A DNA stretch of 64,000 bases, from positions 1 through 64,000 of the forward strand of contig JAFEFO010000042.1 of the NCBI GenBank assembly GCA_018240565.1. Direction: 5' to 3'. Made by a program: the position numbers and the translations under genes. Source of the DNA: Pseudomonadota bacterium. Lineage in GTDB: Bacteria; Pseudomonadota; Gammaproteobacteria; Xanthomonadales; Rhodanobacteraceae. The number at the start of each line of letters is the position of its first letter. Within the stretch, counting starts at the first letter, position 1. The notes under the pieces are model-generated. The model worked only from the letters and a program-made list of their open reading frames with translations. It was not told where the DNA came from and ran no database searches. This document shows, one piece after another, positions 43,711 to 52,319 of the stretch.

Positions 43711-44669
43711 ACCGCCGCATCGAGAAGAATCGCGCGAAACCCGCCACGCCTGAAGCGCGGACGAAGTTTTCGCTGCGCGCCTGGCGCGAGCAGCATTTGT
43801 ACAGCCTGTTCTCCAGCCTCGGCCGCCTCGCTGCGCGGCCCTGGGCGACGGCGCTCACGCTGGCCGTGCTCGGTTTCGCGCTGGCCTTGCCGATCCTGTT
43901 CGGGCTGCTGCTCGACAACGCACGCGGGCTTGCCGGCAATGTCGGCGAAGCCAGCTCGATCAGCGCGTTCTTGAAGCCGGGCACGAAGGCCGACGAAGCG
44001 CAGGCGTTCGCCACGCGCCTGCGCGCGCGTGCGGATGTGGCCGGCGTGGGCGTGAAAACGCCGGAGCAGGGGCTCGATGAATTCCGCGAGCGCTCGGGCT
44101 TTGCCGAGGCGCTCAAGGTTTTGCACTACAATCCCCTGCCGCCGGTGCTGATCGTCGAGCCGCGCGGTGATGCCGAGGCCCTCGTGGCGCAGTTGCGCGG
44201 CGAGGCGCTGGTGGACCAGGTGCAGTACGATGCGCAATGGCGGCAACGCCTGAACGCGATCCTGGGTTTGGCGCAGCGCGGCGCGCAGGTGCTGGCCGGC
44301 CTGCTCGCGCTGGCGGCCTTGCTCGTGATCGGCAACACGGTGCGCCTGGACATTGCCGGGCGCAGCGAGGAGATCGCCGTGATGCAACTGCTCGGCGCCG
44401 AGGCGGGTTTCGTGCGCCGGCCGTTTTTGTATTCCGGCTTCTGGTACGGTACGTTTGCAGGGATGTTGAGCCTGATGCTGATCGTCATCGTGCAATTCAT
44501 TCTGGCTGCGCCGCTGGCGCGCCTGGCGGCGGTGTACGACCACGCCTTCGTCGTGCACGGGCTGGGCGTCGTGCAGATGCTCGCCGTGCTCGCGGCCGCT
44601 GCCGCGATCGGCTGGTTGGGTGCGTTCCTCGCCGCCTCGCGCCACATCGCCCTGGGCCAACCGAGATAG
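43707..44669 (+). CDS. ftsX: Cell division protein FtsX
   Basis: This 320-aa inner-membrane protein has four helices (about 50-72, 190-215, 245-270 and 285-310). The first periplasmic loop (ASSISAFLKPGTKADEAQAF...VGVKTPEQGLDEFRERSGFAEAL) is the part that binds amidase activators. YDAQWRQRLNAIL and AEAGFVRRPFLYSGFWYGTFAG are family landmarks. It is coupled to ftsE; ftsE-ftsX-rpoH is the E. coli order, here with two extra genes in between. Confidence 0.96.
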   Translation: MNRRIEKNRAKPATPEARTKFSLRAWREQHLYSLFSSLGRLAARPWATALTLAVLGFALALPILFGLLLDNARGLAGNVGEASSISAFLKPGTKADEAQAFATRLRARADVAGVGVKTPEQGLDEFRERSGFAEALKVLHYNPLPPVLIVEPRGDAEALVAQLRGEALVDQVQYDAQWRQRLNAILGLAQRGAQVLAGLLALAALLVIGNTVRLDIAGRSEEIAVMQLLGAEAGFVRRPFLYSGFWYGTFAGMLSLMLIVIVQFILAAPLARLAAVYDHAFVVHGLGVVQMLAVLAAAAAIGWLGAFLAASRHIALGQPR

Positions 44670-44673
44670 CACC

Positions 44674-45525
44674 GTGACCGATATCGCACTGACCCGCCAT
44701 ATTTCCAGCGACACGCCACGCGTGATGGTGGTGGATGGCTCCAAGGTCGTGCGACGGCTGATCGAAAATTTGCTCAAGGCCGATCTGCCCGGCGTCACCG
44801 TGCTCGCCTGCGAAACCGGCGCGGAAGCCAAACAGCAACTCGAGGCGGGCGTGGTCGATCTCGTCACCACCGCGCTGCGCCTGCCGGACATGGACGGCCT
44901 GGACCTCGCCCGCTACATCCGCGAACACGCGCCGCAAGCCTACATCCCGATCATCGTCGTGTCCGGTGACGTCAACGAGCGCCTGGTCAATCGCGAACTC
45001 GGCGAGGCCGTCACCGACTATTTCGACAAGTCGCAGGGTTTCACTGCATTGAGTGCGTTCATCCGCGGCTATGTGCATCCGGAATCGGAAATCCACGGCG
45101 AGGTGCTGTACGTGGAGGACAGCCGCGTGGTCGCGCTGGCCACGCGCCGCATGCTGGAAAAATACGGCCTGACCGTGCTGCACGTGACCAGCGTCGAGGA
45201 TGCCGTGGCGCATCTGGAGACCGGCATGGTGCAGGGCCGTGTTGGCGCCGACGTGGTGCTGTCGGACGTGAACCTGAAGGGCGATCTGACTGGTGGCGAC
45301 CTGCTCGAGCGCATCCGTTCCGAATTCGGCTATTCCAAGGGCCAGTTGCCGGTGCTGATCATGACCGGCGACGACAACCCGAAGAACCAGGCCGCGTTGC
45401 TGCGCGCGGGTGCGAACGACCTGGTGCAAAAGCCGATCGAGGAGCGCCTGCTCGTCACCAAGCTGCTGTTCCAGATGCGCGTGTCGCGGAATCTGCGCGA
45501 GCAGTTGCGCCACGCGGCGGCGTGA
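44674..45525 (+). CDS. Dual-receiver response regulator, first receiver degenerate
   Basis: This 283-aa protein consists of two CheY-like receivers (about 10-130 and 140-275) with no output domain. The second has the acceptor Asp198 ([10 protein letters not shown]), the acidic pair in YVEDSR and the Lys in DLVQKPI. In the first, the acceptor position reads Ala67 ([14 protein letters not shown], where DLxLLDxRLP is expected), so it probably cannot be phosphorylated. I use the GTG at 44674, 4 nt after the ftsX stop. No partner kinase is adjacent. The product may be a phosphate sink or adaptor. Confidence 0.82.
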   Translation: MTDIALTRHISSDTPRVMVVDGSKVVRRLIENLLKADLPGVTVLACETGAEAKQQLEAGVVDLVTTALRLPDMDGLDLARYIREHAPQAYIPIIVVSGDVNERLVNRELGEAVTDYFDKSQGFTALSAFIRGYVHPESEIHGEVLYVEDSRVVALATRRMLEKYGLTVLHVTSVEDAVAHLETGMVQGRVGADVVLSDVNLKGDLTGGDLLERIRSEFGYSKGQLPVLIMTGDDNPKNQAALLRAGANDLVQKPIEERLLVTKLLFQMRVSRNLREQLRHAAA

Positions 45526-46232
45526 GCGCGCACGAGGTCAAGCTCGAACCGTCGTGGAAGGCGCGCGTCGGTGCGCATTTCGAGCGCCCGGAAATGCGCG
45601 CGTTGTCGGAGTTCCTGCGTGCGGAATTGCGCGCGGGCAAGACGGTTTATCCCGCGCCGAAAAACATTTTCGCCGCGCTCGATGCCACGCCGTTCGAAGC
45701 CGTGAAAGTCGTCATCCTTGGCCAGGATCCCTACCACGGACCCGGCCAGGCGCACGGCCTGTGTTTTTCCGTCTTGCCCGGCGTACCCGCGCCGCCGTCG
45801 CTGGAAAACATCTTCAAGGAAATCGAACGCGATCTGGCGATTCCGCGCCCGGATCACGGTTGCCTGATTCCGTGGGCACGCCAGGGCGTATTGCTGCTGA
45901 ACTCCGTGCTCACGGTCGAGCGCGGACTGGCCGGATCGCATCAGGGCAAGGGTTGGGAAGGTTTCACCGACGCCTGCGTGGACGCGCTCAATCGCGAGCG
46001 CGATGGACTCGTGTTCTTGCTCTGGGGCAGTTACGCGCAGGCCAAGGGCAAACTGATCGACACGCGCCGGCACCTTGTGCTCAAGGCGCCGCATCCGTCG
46101 CCATTGTCCGCGCATCGGGGTTTCATCGGCTGCGGGCATTTCTCGCGGGTGAATGCGTGGCTGCGTGAACGGGGATTGGGTGAAATCGACTGGCGCTTGC
46201 CGCCGGCGGAGATTGACTTGCCGGCAAAATAG
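45522..46232 (+). CDS. ung: Uracil-DNA glycosylase
   Basis: This 236-aa enzyme removes uracil from DNA in base-excision repair. It has the catalytic motif GQDPYH (67-72, water-activating Asp69), uracil-binding [20 protein letters not shown] and the [11 protein letters not shown] leucine loop. These are family 1 (UNG) features and the length is normal. It starts with GTG, overlapping the previous gene by 4 nt. Confidence 0.97.
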   Translation: MSAHEVKLEPSWKARVGAHFERPEMRALSEFLRAELRAGKTVYPAPKNIFAALDATPFEAVKVVILGQDPYHGPGQAHGLCFSVLPGVPAPPSLENIFKEIERDLAIPRPDHGCLIPWARQGVLLLNSVLTVERGLAGSHQGKGWEGFTDACVDALNRERDGLVFLLWGSYAQAKGKLIDTRRHLVLKAPHPSPLSAHRGFIGCGHFSRVNAWLRERGLGEIDWRLPPAEIDLPAK

Positions 46233-46242
46233 TGTACTATTT
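46227..46242. promoter_or_regulatory. Perfect palindrome at the ung stop / rpoH upstream region
   Basis: AAATAGT-GT-ACTATTT is a perfect 16-bp inverted repeat that includes the ung stop codon and lies about 100 bp before rpoH. It could be an operator for an rpoH promoter. It does not match the LexA boxes I know. Confidence 0.4.
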
Positions 46243-46254
46243 AGTTCATGAAAT

Positions 46255-46270
46255 CCGGCCGCAAGGCCGG
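46255..46270 (+). terminator. Short GC hairpin downstream of ung
   Basis: CCGGCC-GCAA-GGCCGG forms a perfect 6-bp stem with a GNRA-like loop, 22 bp after the ung stop. A short T run (GTTTGAA) follows, so it may be a weak intrinsic terminator or an rpoH leader element. Confidence 0.5.
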
Positions 46271-46289
46271 TTTGAACTTCAGGCCCGGT

Positions 46290-46316
46290 TTAGCACTCCA
46301 AGCTTGCGAGTGCTAA
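46290..46316. promoter_or_regulatory. Perfect CIRCE operator (HrcA site) at rpoH
   Basis: TTAGCACTC, 9 nt, GAGTGCTAA matches the CIRCE consensus (inverted repeat with 9-bp spacer) at every position. CIRCE is bound by the heat-shock repressor HrcA. The site ends 24 nt before the rpoH start, a position suited to repression of transcription or of translation start. Confidence 0.95.
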
Positions 46317-46340
46317 AATTGAATCAATGAGGGGGTTTTC

Positions 46341-47204
46341 ATGACCGCTACTGCTTTGATTGCCAACAATCTGCCGATCCCCAGCGCGATCGGCAGTCTC
46401 GATGCATACGTGAGCGCCGTGCACCAGATTCCGGTACTCACGGTCGAGGAAGAACAGGCGCTGGCGCGCCAATATGCGGGCGAAAACGATCTGGACGCGG
46501 CCAAGCGTCTGGTCATGTCGCATCTGCGCTTTGTCGTGCACGTCGCGCGCGGCTATTCCGGCTATGGCTTGCAGCTCGGCGACCTGATCCAGGAAGGCAA
46601 TATCGGCCTGATGAAGGCCGTCAAACGCTTCGATCCGGATGTCGGCGTGCGCTTGGTTTCGTTCGCCGTGCACTGGATTCGCGCCGAGATGCACGAGTTC
46701 ATCCTGCGCAACTGGCGCATCGTCAAGATCGCCACCACGAAGGCACAGCGCAAGCTGTTCTTCAACCTGCGCAAGTCGAAAAAGCGCCTGGGCTGGATGA
46801 ACGCCGCGGAAGTCGCCGCCGTCGCCAAGGATCTGGGCGTGACCACCGCCGATGTGCTGGAAATGGAATCGCGCCTGTCCGGCCGCGACATGGCCTTCGA
46901 CGCGCCTGCCGATGCCGACGATGATGAGAAACCCGCACCGGTCGCGTACCTCGTCGACAACAATGCCGATCCGTATCACGCGCTGGAAAACGACAGTCAG
47001 GAAGAGTCGGACCTGGATTCGCTGCAAAAGGGCCTGGCCAAGCTCGACGCACGCTCGCGCGACATCATCACGCGGCGCTGGCTCAAGGATGGCGAGAAAT
47101 CCACGCTGCAGGAACTGGCCGATGAGTACGGCGTATCCGCCGAGCGCATCCGCCAGGTCGAAGTCAACGCGATGAAGAAAATGCGCGCGGTGTTTGCGGC
47201 GTAA
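46341..47204 (+). CDS. rpoH: RNA polymerase heat-shock sigma factor RpoH (sigma-32)
   Basis: This 287-aa alternative sigma factor for heat-shock genes has region 1.2 ([23 protein letters not shown]), region 2 ([37 protein letters not shown]...[13 protein letters not shown]), the RpoH box ([15 protein letters not shown], about 134-148) that separates it from RpoD/RpoS, and region 4 ([27 protein letters not shown]). A strong GAGGGGG ribosome binding site stands 5 nt upstream of the ATG. The CIRCE site before it points to HrcA control. Confidence 0.97.
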   Translation: MTATALIANNLPIPSAIGSLDAYVSAVHQIPVLTVEEEQALARQYAGENDLDAAKRLVMSHLRFVVHVARGYSGYGLQLGDLIQEGNIGLMKAVKRFDPDVGVRLVSFAVHWIRAEMHEFILRNWRIVKIATTKAQRKLFFNLRKSKKRLGWMNAAEVAAVAKDLGVTTADVLEMESRLSGRDMAFDAPADADDDEKPAPVAYLVDNNADPYHALENDSQEESDLDSLQKGLAKLDARSRDIITRRWLKDGEKSTLQELADEYGVSAERIRQVEVNAMKKMRAVFAA

Positions 47205-47217
47205 AGCAGCACTCCGT

Positions 47218-47346
47218 TTGCCCCCATCAGCCCTTCGGGCAGCTTCCCCCGCAAGCGGGGGAAGCAAGAGCATTACGCGCTCAGTCTGTTTTTTTCCTTC
47301 CCCTGCGGAGCGGGGGAAGGTGGCGCGGAGCGCCGGATGGGGGCAA
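47218..47346. repeat. Family B composite repeat downstream of rpoH
   Basis: Two hairpins, CTTCCCCCGC-AAGCGGGGGAAG and CTTCCCCTGCGGAGCGGGGG with AAG, lie between inverted ends TTTGCCCCCATC and GATGGGGGCAAA. The TTTTTTT in the middle could make this also an rpoH terminator. Confidence 0.75.
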
Positions 47347-47388
47347 ATCGAGCCATTAGATCGTTTCCAAACGCAGTCACGCCAACGT

Positions 47389-47435
47389 ATCGATACAAAT
47401 CCGCCGGATCGGCATCTATCGACTAGCGCACGCGC
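47389..47435 (-). repeat. Partial copy of the priA 3' end (possible att-like repeat)
   Basis: Forty-seven bp matching 49712-49758 at 40 positions, in the same orientation. The matched part of the intact gene encodes the last residues of PriA plus the stop. Together the two copies flank a 2.3-kb segment with the acyltransferase and hydrolase genes. Confidence 0.65.
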
Positions 47436-47476
47436 AATCGCGTAGTCTCGCGTTTTCGTCCGCAGCTTGGCATGGC

Positions 47477-48664
47477 ATGTCCGATTCACTGATTTTGCGC
47501 AACGGCGCAAGCAACTGCGCCACGCGTAATCCGGGCATCGATTTGCTGCGCGGACTGGCGATCGTGCTGGTCGTGTTCAATCACATCGGCTTGCGCATAC
47601 CGCTGCGCAAGACGGCATTGGTCGATGCGTTGCCGGTGTGGTTGCTCAATCGCCTGAACTACAACGGCTACGAAGCGGTATTCGTCTTCTTCGTGATTTC
47701 CGGATTTCTGATTGCCGGCAACGCGTTGCGCCGTTGGGGCAGTCTCGAACACATCGACAGGCGCGCGTTTTATGCGCGCCGCTTCGCCCGCATCGCGCCG
47801 CTGTTGCTGATTCTGGTGGCGGTGCTCAGCGTGCTGCATCTGCTGGGTGTGCAGGATTACGTGATCCACCGCGCGGGACAGTCCTTGCCGCACGCGATTT
47901 TCGCGGCACTCGGCCTGCATCTGAACTGGTACGAGGGACAAACCGGCTATCTGCCCGGCAACTGGGATGTGTTGTGGTCGTTGTCGATCGAGGAAGTTTT
48001 CTACCTCGGCTTTCCACTCGTGTGTCTGTTGGCGTCGTGGCGTTGGCTATTCGCGTCGTTGCTGGCGCTATTGGCGTTTTCCTTGCCGTGGACGCACGCG
48101 GCGCTGGCGGGTAACGAAATCTGGCAGGAGAAAGCCTATTTGCCCGGCATGGCCGCGATCGCCGTTGGCGTGCTGGGCGCACTGCTTGCGCCGTTGTGGC
48201 AACGCGTCCCGCGTCGAACGAACAGGTTGCTGGGCTGCCTTGGTGCATTGGGCGTGGCATCGGTGATGCTCGATGAAAGCGTGCTCTGGCCATTGCTGCG
48301 CGACGGCTGCGTGTTGATGTTGACCTTGTCGACGATGTGCCTGTTGCTGGCCAGCCGCGGGTCGTCCACACGCAACGGCTGGGCCACCGCGCGTGGTTTG
48401 GGATGGCTGCGCTCGTGGGGACGCTTGAGTTACGAGATTTATCTCAGCCACATGTTCGTCGTGTTCGCCGTGGTGCGCTGGTTCAAATTCGCTGGCGCAA
48501 ATTACCGAAACGGATGGCTTTGGTATCTGCTCACGCTCGCGCTGTGCTGGCTGCTTGGAGCGCTGGTGGAACGCCTGCTATCCACGCCCTGCGAGCGCTG
48601 GTTGCGCAAGGCACTGGCACCGGTGCCAAGTAATGCGCGATCTGCGCTACCAGCGCAGGCCTGA
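47477..48664 (+). CDS. Acyltransferase family 3 membrane protein
   Basis: This 395-aa inner-membrane protein has about ten helices and belongs to the OafA/NodX-type acyltransferase 3 family, which O-acetylates or acylates surface sugars. The N-terminal motif GIDLLRGLAIVLVVFNHIG (about 20-38) holds the probable catalytic His. ARRFARIAPLLL, WSLSIEEVFYLGFPL and SYEIYLSHMFVVF are further family landmarks. It has no sugar-pathway neighbours, so the target is unknown. It lies inside the segment flanked by priA-end repeats. Confidence 0.88.
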   Translation: MSDSLILRNGASNCATRNPGIDLLRGLAIVLVVFNHIGLRIPLRKTALVDALPVWLLNRLNYNGYEAVFVFFVISGFLIAGNALRRWGSLEHIDRRAFYARRFARIAPLLLILVAVLSVLHLLGVQDYVIHRAGQSLPHAIFAALGLHLNWYEGQTGYLPGNWDVLWSLSIEEVFYLGFPLVCLLASWRWLFASLLALLAFSLPWTHAALAGNEIWQEKAYLPGMAAIAVGVLGALLAPLWQRVPRRTNRLLGCLGALGVASVMLDESVLWPLLRDGCVLMLTLSTMCLLLASRGSSTRNGWATARGLGWLRSWGRLSYEIYLSHMFVVFAVVRWFKFAGANYRNGWLWYLLTLALCWLLGALVERLLSTPCERWLRKALAPVPSNARSALPAQA

Positions 48665-48666
48665 AC

Positions 48667-49608
48667 CTATTTCGGCAACACGCCGAGCGTGCGCAGCCAC
48701 GTCAGCGCCAGATTCGGCCATGCGGTAATCGGAAATTGGTTTGCGCGCAGACCGAACGCGTGGTCGCCGTGCGCGTAGATGTGCAATTCCGCCGGTACCT
48801 GCGCCTTGGCCAGCGCGGTGTAGTAGACCAGCGACTGGTTCACGCCATCGACGTAGTCGTCTTCGGCCTGCAACAAGAACGTCGGTGGCGTGTCGCGAGT
48901 GACTGGCACGTTCTTGTTCAAGCTGTCGTCGTCGTGCGCGAGATGCCCGGGATAGATGGCCAGCGCGAAATCCGGACGCGCGCTTTCGCGATCGGCCGCA
49001 TCAACGACCGGATACAGTCGTTGCGCGTAGTGCGTGCTGATTTCCGCCACCAGGTATCCGCCGGCGGAAAATCCCATTACGCCAAGCTTGTGCGGGTCGA
49101 TGCGCCATTGCTTGGCGTGCAAACGCACCAGGCCCATGGCGCGCTGCGCATCTTCCAGCGCCATCGTCGGCACCACGAAATCGTCGGGGCGGTCATGCGT
49201 GTGCCAGTCGTAGGGCAGACTCGGCACGCGGTATTTGAGCAGCACGCAAGTGATGCCATGTGCGGTCAGCCAGTCGCAGGCTTCGGTGCCTTCCAGATCC
49301 ATCGCCAACACTTCGAAACCGCCGCCCGGAAACACCACGACCGCCGCGCCGGTGTTGCCTACCTTTGGCGCATACACGGTCATGGTGGGCTGCGTGACAT
49401 TGGTGACTGCGAGCCAGGGCTTGCCGGCAATCAGATGTTCCGTGCGCAGGGTAGCGGTTTCCGCTCCCGGCATCGCTTGCATGTCCGGCGCTGGGCCCGG
49501 CCATAACGGAATCTGCGTGTGTCCGGTAGCGGGCTGCCAGACGCCGGCATTCGCCTGCAGGCTTGCGCACGCGAGCAGTGCGCACAACATTGCGATCCAC
49601 GAATTCAT
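48667..49608 (-). CDS. Exported alpha/beta-hydrolase (acetyl-xylan-esterase/BD-FAE-like)
   Basis: This 313-aa secreted or periplasmic esterase has a signal peptide at 1-21 (ends LQANA), the motif QIPLWPGPAPDMQ, oxyanion HGGG-like VVVFPGGGFEVLA, nucleophile Ser in GFSAGG, Asp in QAEDDYVDG and His in YAHGDHAFGL. This set is typical of the hydrolase group often called endo-1,4-beta-xylanase B-like or BD-FAE esterases, acting on acylated sugars. I use the ATG at 49608 (GGGAG upstream). It is convergent with the acyltransferase gene, with 2 bp between stops. Opposing acylation and deacylation roles are conceivable. Confidence 0.85.
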   Translation of the reverse strand: MNSWIAMLCALLACASLQANAGVWQPATGHTQIPLWPGPAPDMQAMPGAETATLRTEHLIAGKPWLAVTNVTQPTMTVYAPKVGNTGAAVVVFPGGGFEVLAMDLEGTEACDWLTAHGITCVLLKYRVPSLPYDWHTHDRPDDFVVPTMALEDAQRAMGLVRLHAKQWRIDPHKLGVMGFSAGGYLVAEISTHYAQRLYPVVDAADRESARPDFALAIYPGHLAHDDDSLNKNVPVTRDTPPTFLLQAEDDYVDGVNQSLVYYTALAKAQVPAELHIYAHGDHAFGLRANQFPITAWPNLALTWLRTLGVLPK

Positions 49609-49712
49609 GACACTCCCGGGTTTTGGTGGCAACGCATCGAATCAGGCGCCAATCTACACCGTGATTTGGGCACGCCGTGGCCTCACGCATGGATTTTTTC
49701 GGGCGAGCGAGA

Positions 49713-51899
49713 TCAATACAAATCCACGGGATCTACATCGATCGACCAGCGCACGCGCCGCGCTTCGCGCAGTTCGCGCACACGCGCAAGCCAGTCCGAC
49801 AAGAACGCGTGCAGCGCGCGGCGTTCGACGGCGCTGAGCAGCAACTGGCCACGGACCATTCCGGCGCGGCGCGGCATCGGTGCGGGCATGGGTCCCAACA
49901 GACTCACGCTCGCGGGCGCGGAGGCGACGTGCGTTGCGGCTGCGAGAAATTCGTCCACGGCGGTTTGCGCCTTTGCCTCCGCACGCAGCAAGGCCAGGTG
50001 TGCATACGGCGGCAGACCCGCCTCCTTGCGTTCGGCAAGCAACTCGCGCGCGACCTGCGCGTAGCCGGATTTGAGCAGGTCGCGCAATAGCGGATGTTCC
50101 GGATGGTGGGTTTGCAGCCAAACCTGCCCGGGTTTGCGCGCACGGCCAGCGCGTCCGGCGACTTGCACGATGAGCTGGCACAGGCGTTCGCTGGCGCGAA
50201 AATCCGCGCTGAACAGGCCGCTATCCACGCCGATGAGGCCGACAAACGTCAGGTTCGGCAGGTCATGGCCCTTGGCCAGCATCTGCGTGCCGACGAGTAT
50301 CCCGGGTTCATCCGGCGCGAGTTGTCCGAGCAGGTCCTCCAGCGCATCCTTGCGGCGCGTCGTTTCGCGGTCGATGCGCACGATGCGCGTGCCGGGAAAA
50401 ATATCCGTCAGCGCCTGTTCCATGCGTTCGGTGCCCACGCCCTTGGGTGTCAAAGCGGTGTTGCCGCATTGCGGACAGCACGCCGGCAGGCGCTGTTGCG
50501 CGCCGCAGTGATGGCAGCGCAAAAGTGCTTCGGCGCGATGCCAGGTCAGAGGCTTGTCGCAGCGCGCGCAATCCGCATGCCAGCCGCAGGAGCGGCAGGT
50601 AAGAACAGGTGCATATCCGCGACGATTGCGGAAGATAAGCGCTTGTTCGCCGCGAGATAAGCACTCGCGTACGCCGGTGACGAGTTCCGCCGCGAGCCCG
50701 TCGCGCAGCGGCTTGCCGCGCAGATCGATCATGCGCACGGCGGGCGCGCGCGCCGCGCCCGGGCGCGAGGACAGATGCAGTGGCCGGTAGCGTCCGCCGG
50801 CCACGTTCGCCAGCGTTTCCAGCGAGGGCGTCGCCGAGCCGAGCACGACTGGAACAGTCAGTGCCTTGGCGCGCACGAGCGCGAGGTCGCGGGCGTGGTA
50901 GCGCAGGCCGTCCTGCTGCTTGTAGGACGCGTCGTGTTCTTCATCGACGAGGACGAGTCCCGCTCGCGGCAGCGGCACGAACACTGCCGAACGCGTACCG
51001 AGGATCACGCAAGCCTCGCCACGCGCGGCAGCGAGCCAGGCGCGCGTGCGTTCGCCATCGGCCAGTCCCGAATGCAGCGCATGCACCGGCGCGGGCAGGC
51101 GTTCGCGGAAGCGACGCAGCAACTGCGGCGTCAATCCGATTTCCGGCACCAGTGCCAGCACCTGTTCGCCGCGCGCAAGCGCGCGTTCGGCGAGCGCGAG
51201 ATAGACTTCGGTCTTGCCGCTGCCGGTGATGCCTTCGAGCAGGAACGGCGCGAAGCGGCCCGCTTCGGCGCCGATCGCGGCGACTGCTGCATCCTGCTCG
51301 GCGGTCAAGCGCGGTGGATCGAGGCGCACGCGCGGCGCACTGCGGGTCGCCACGCGCAGGCGTTCGATCAAACCGCGGCGCAGCAGATGGGCGGCGGCGC
51401 CACGCCACTGCGCGATACGCGCATCCAGTGCGGCGTAGGTCTGCGGTCCATTGGCCAGCGCATCGAGGACGCGTGCGCCGGTGCTTCCGGATTTGACCGT
51501 TGCGCTTGCCGCAGCGGCGGTGAGCGCGAGGGCGCTGTCGCCATCGGTGGGCAGGGCGCGCGCGGTGCGCAAACCCGCCGGCAGCGCCGCATCGATCGCT
51601 TCGCCGAGCGGATGCTGGTAATAACGAGCGGTCCACTCGAGCGTTGCCAGCAATTCCGGCGTGATCAGCGGTTGCGCGTCGAGCACGGCGGATATCGCCT
51701 TCAACCGCGCGACCGGAATTTCCGGTGCGCCGATGCCGACGACGATGCCGACGCGGCGGCCGCGGCCGAACGCAACGCTCACGCGCGATCCGCGTGCGAT
51801 GGCCGACGCCGCGATTCCCGGCGGCGGCAGGTAGTCGAAAAGCTGCGGCAGCGGCACCGGAATCGCCACGCGCAAGATGCTCTGGCGCGGGCTGTTCAC
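49713..51899 (-). CDS. priA: Primosomal protein N' (replication restart helicase PriA)
   Basis: This 728-aa 3'-5' DNA helicase restarts stalled replication forks. It has an N-terminal 3'-DNA-binding domain (1-105, LRVAIPVPLPQLFDYLPP), winged helix, Walker A EGITGSGKTEVY, DEEH box, a zinc-binding region with eight Cys (CRSCGWHADCARC...CHHCG...CCPQCG) and helicase motifs GTQMLAKGHDLPN and QVAGRAGRA. It starts with GTG. The length is normal. Its last 14 codons are partly duplicated at 47389-47435. Confidence 0.97.
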   Translation of the reverse strand: MNSPRQSILRVAIPVPLPQLFDYLPPPGIAASAIARGSRVSVAFGRGRRVGIVVGIGAPEIPVARLKAISAVLDAQPLITPELLATLEWTARYYQHPLGEAIDAALPAGLRTARALPTDGDSALALTAAAASATVKSGSTGARVLDALANGPQTYAALDARIAQWRGAAAHLLRRGLIERLRVATRSAPRVRLDPPRLTAEQDAAVAAIGAEAGRFAPFLLEGITGSGKTEVYLALAERALARGEQVLALVPEIGLTPQLLRRFRERLPAPVHALHSGLADGERTRAWLAAARGEACVILGTRSAVFVPLPRAGLVLVDEEHDASYKQQDGLRYHARDLALVRAKALTVPVVLGSATPSLETLANVAGGRYRPLHLSSRPGAARAPAVRMIDLRGKPLRDGLAAELVTGVRECLSRGEQALIFRNRRGYAPVLTCRSCGWHADCARCDKPLTWHRAEALLRCHHCGAQQRLPACCPQCGNTALTPKGVGTERMEQALTDIFPGTRIVRIDRETTRRKDALEDLLGQLAPDEPGILVGTQMLAKGHDLPNLTFVGLIGVDSGLFSADFRASERLCQLIVQVAGRAGRARKPGQVWLQTHHPEHPLLRDLLKSGYAQVARELLAERKEAGLPPYAHLALLRAEAKAQTAVDEFLAAATHVASAPASVSLLGPMPAPMPRRAGMVRGQLLLSAVERRALHAFLSDWLARVRELREARRVRWSIDVDPVDLY

Positions 51900-52006
51900 G
51901 AGGTGCCGACGTGAGGGTTTGGCGCAAAAATCATGGCTTGCGTGAAAATCGTAAGTAGATGCTCAAAAACATGCCTCAACTAGTTGGTGTTCAACAGTTT
52001 TTCTCC

Positions 52007-52029
52007 TTATCCACAAAGCATGTGGATAA
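52007..52029. promoter_or_regulatory. Inverted pair of perfect DnaA boxes
   Basis: TTATCCACA-AAGCA-TGTGGATAA: two perfect DnaA boxes facing each other with a 5-bp spacer, in the 420-bp gap between priA and the sigma-factor gene (51900-52319). The flanks are AT-rich compared with the genome (around 51960-52010 and 52095-52160). The palindrome could alternatively act as an RNA hairpin. I see nothing else firm in this gap. Confidence 0.65.
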
Positions 52030-52319
52030 GTCTGTGCATGGCTCGCGGAACAGTGCGCTCGCGGGCGCGCCGTTGCGCGCTGCGGCTTGCCTTGGTGAAA
52101 TTTTAACCACACCGTAATAATCTTTGTGAATCAATATCTTGGAAACGGAAAATTGGTATACATTGGCGCATTTCCGGCGCCGCCTGCGGCCATCTTGCGC
52201 GGGATCGCGCGGCTGTGCAAAACCGGCTGGTGCGGAAAATCCGGACAACCCGGGTTTCGGGTCAACCGCAAGGCGCGTGTTGCGTTGAAAGGGATAGGCG
52301 AGCTTACCCGCGAACGCAC

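Noticed and set aside
47218..47346. Small RNA or riboswitch after rpoH
   Set aside because: The symmetrical hairpins match the family B repeat found at four other loci, so a repeat is the simpler reading.
51900..52319. Chromosomal replication origin oriC
   Set aside because: Only two DnaA boxes, with no dnaA, dnaN, gidA or rpmH nearby; the evidence is not enough to call an origin.
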